The notes below the pieces were generated by a model. It searched no databases and had not been told where the DNA came from. It saw only the letters and a program-made list of their open reading frames with translations. This document shows, in pieces, positions 4,676 through 5,665 of a stretch of DNA of 5,665 bases. The DNA comes from UBA6901 sp964355495 (lineage in GTDB: Bacteria > Pseudomonadota > Gammaproteobacteria > Acidiferrobacterales > UBA6901), in NCBI GenBank assembly GCA_964355495.1, contig CAYHES010000171.1, positions 1-5,665 on the forward strand, given 5' to 3'. Each line of letters begins with the position of its first letter. The stretch's first letter is position 1. The position numbers and the translations under genes were made by a program.

Positions 4676-5665
4676 CACGCGGCCTCCCCCAACAGCGTGC
4701 GCACCGTGGCGCGATCACTGTATGCCAGGCGCCGGTCACCGACCTGTTGGTAGTCCTCGTGCCCCTTGCCGGCCACGAGCACGACATCGCCGGCGCGCGC
4801 CTCGGACAGCGCCGTGCGGATCGCCTGTGCGCGGTCCGGCACGGCACTCGGCGTGGTCTGCATGCCGGTGGCAATTTCATTGATGATGGACGCCGGATCC
4901 TCGTGGCGCGGGTTGTCGTTGGTGAGAATCACGACATCGGCGAGTTGCTCGGCGATGCGCCCCATCTGGGGGCGCTTGCCGCGATCGCGGTCGCCACCGC
5001 AACCGAACACGCACACGAGCTTGCCTTGTGTGTGTTCGCGCAGCGCCTGCAAAACTTTTTCCAGCGCATCCGGTGTATGCGCATAGTCGACCACCACCAG
5101 CGGTTGGCCAGCGCTGCCGCCGAATCGCTCCATGCGTCCGGCCACCGGCTGTGCGTGCGCCAGTGTGTTGGCGGCTTCGGCGAGCGGCACGCCGGCGGCC
5201 AACAGCACCGCGAGCACCGCGAGCAGGTTCGCGGCGTTGAAGCGCCCAAGCAGCGGGCTGCGCAACCGCACCTCGCCGTGCGGCGTGGCGATCGCGAGCG
5301 TGAGGCCGTCCAGGGATGTGTCCACGCTATGCGCCTGCACATCGCCACCGCGCAGGCCGAAACTCAGCACCTGGGTGCGGCCGCGCAGTCGTTCAATGAG
5401 CGCGCGCCCGAAGGCGTCGTCCTGGTTGATCACCGCGGCCTTGAGATGCGGAATGTCGAACAGCCGCGCCTTGGCCGCGGCATACGCATCCATGTCGCCG
5501 TGGTAGTCGAGATGATCGCGCGTCAGGTTGGTGAAAACCGCGATGTCAAACGCCACGCCGGTAACGCGCGCCTGGTCGAGGGCGTGCGAGGAGACCTCCA
5601 TGCACACCGTCTTGGCGCCGGCCGCCACGAATTCGGCCATCAGGCGATGCACGCTCACGGCATCC
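4675..5665 (-). CDS. murE: MurE, UDP-MurNAc-L-Ala-D-Glu--meso-diaminopimelate ligase, C-terminal part
   Basis: MurE adds meso-diaminopimelate as the third residue of the peptidoglycan stem peptide. The window holds 329 C-terminal codons; the gene continues past 5665, and about 165 N-terminal residues, including the ATP P-loop, are missing compared with the 495-residue E. coli protein. Counting from the first full codon (5664), motifs are EVSSH (23-27), DHLDYHG (50-56), the lysine of AAKARLF (Lys65) that is carbamylated in the family, NAANLLAVLA (143-152), DYAHTPDALEK (193-203), GCGGDRDRGKRP (221-232), DNPRHEDP (250-257) and GKGHEDYQ (299-306). DNPR is the signature of diaminopimelate- rather than lysine-adding enzymes. 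The GTG at 5658 is an internal codon, not a start. The stop overlaps the murF start. Confidence 0.97.
   Translation of the reverse strand, partial: DAVSVHRLMAEFVAAGAKTVCMEVSSHALDQARVTGVAFDIAVFTNLTRDHLDYHGDMDAYAAAKARLFDIPHLKAAVINQDDAFGRALIERLRGRTQVLSFGLRGGDVQAHSVDTSLDGLTLAIATPHGEVRLRSPLLGRFNAANLLAVLAVLLAAGVPLAEAANTLAHAQPVAGRMERFGGSAGQPLVVVDYAHTPDALEKVLQALREHTQGKLVCVFGCGGDRDRGKRPQMGRIAEQLADVVILTNDNPRHEDPASIINEIATGMQTTPSAVPDRAQAIRTALSEARAGDVVLVAGKGHEDYQQVGDRRLAYSDRATVRTLLGEAA
4683..4688 (-). promoter_or_regulatory. Shine-Dalgarno sequence of murF, within murE
   Basis: GGGAGG on the minus strand, in the last codons of murE, 7 bases before the ATG at 4675. This spacing selects the ATG over the GTG at 4678. 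Confidence 0.65.

Overview
The window is a stretch of the division and cell wall (dcw) cluster, read entirely on the minus strand: murE (3' part), murF, mraY, murD and ftsW (5' part). The DNA is GC-rich. The MurE fragment carries the DNPR signature of meso-diaminopimelate-adding enzymes. MraY is 360 residues long and ends like the E. coli protein (GLATLKVR). Together with the gene order, this points to a Gram-negative proteobacterium, most likely a GC-rich gammaproteobacterium. I cannot name the genus from the sequence.

Layout, in the direction of transcription (high to low coordinates): murE enters from beyond position 5665 and stops at 4675. murF starts on the same base in a TGATG overlap and runs to 3323. 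mraY begins with GTG immediately after the murF stop and ends at 2240. A gap of about 165 bases, filled with palindromic repeats, precedes murD (2073 to 730). A second repeat-filled gap of 337 bases (729 to 393) precedes ftsW, which starts at 392 and leaves the window at position 1. No convincing promoter or T-tailed terminator was seen, so one polycistronic transcript is the simplest reading.

The genes act in sequence on the peptidoglycan precursor. MurE adds meso-diaminopimelate, and MurF adds D-Ala-D-Ala to complete UDP-MurNAc-pentapeptide. MraY moves the phospho-MurNAc-pentapeptide to undecaprenyl phosphate, giving lipid I. MurD acts earlier, adding D-glutamate. FtsW polymerises the finished lipid II at the septum.

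The enzymes look ordinary and intact. The unusual material is in the two gaps that flank murD. Both hold members of the same CCCTCTCCCGC/GCGGGAGAGGG palindrome family. Both are crossed by an open frame that starts at or just after the upstream stop and ends in an ATGA overlap with a downstream start codon. The murD stop region can also fold so that a strong Shine-Dalgarno sequence is paired, and the ftsW ribosome binding site lies at the edge of a degenerate tandem duplication. I see no evidence of a new enzymatic or defence system.
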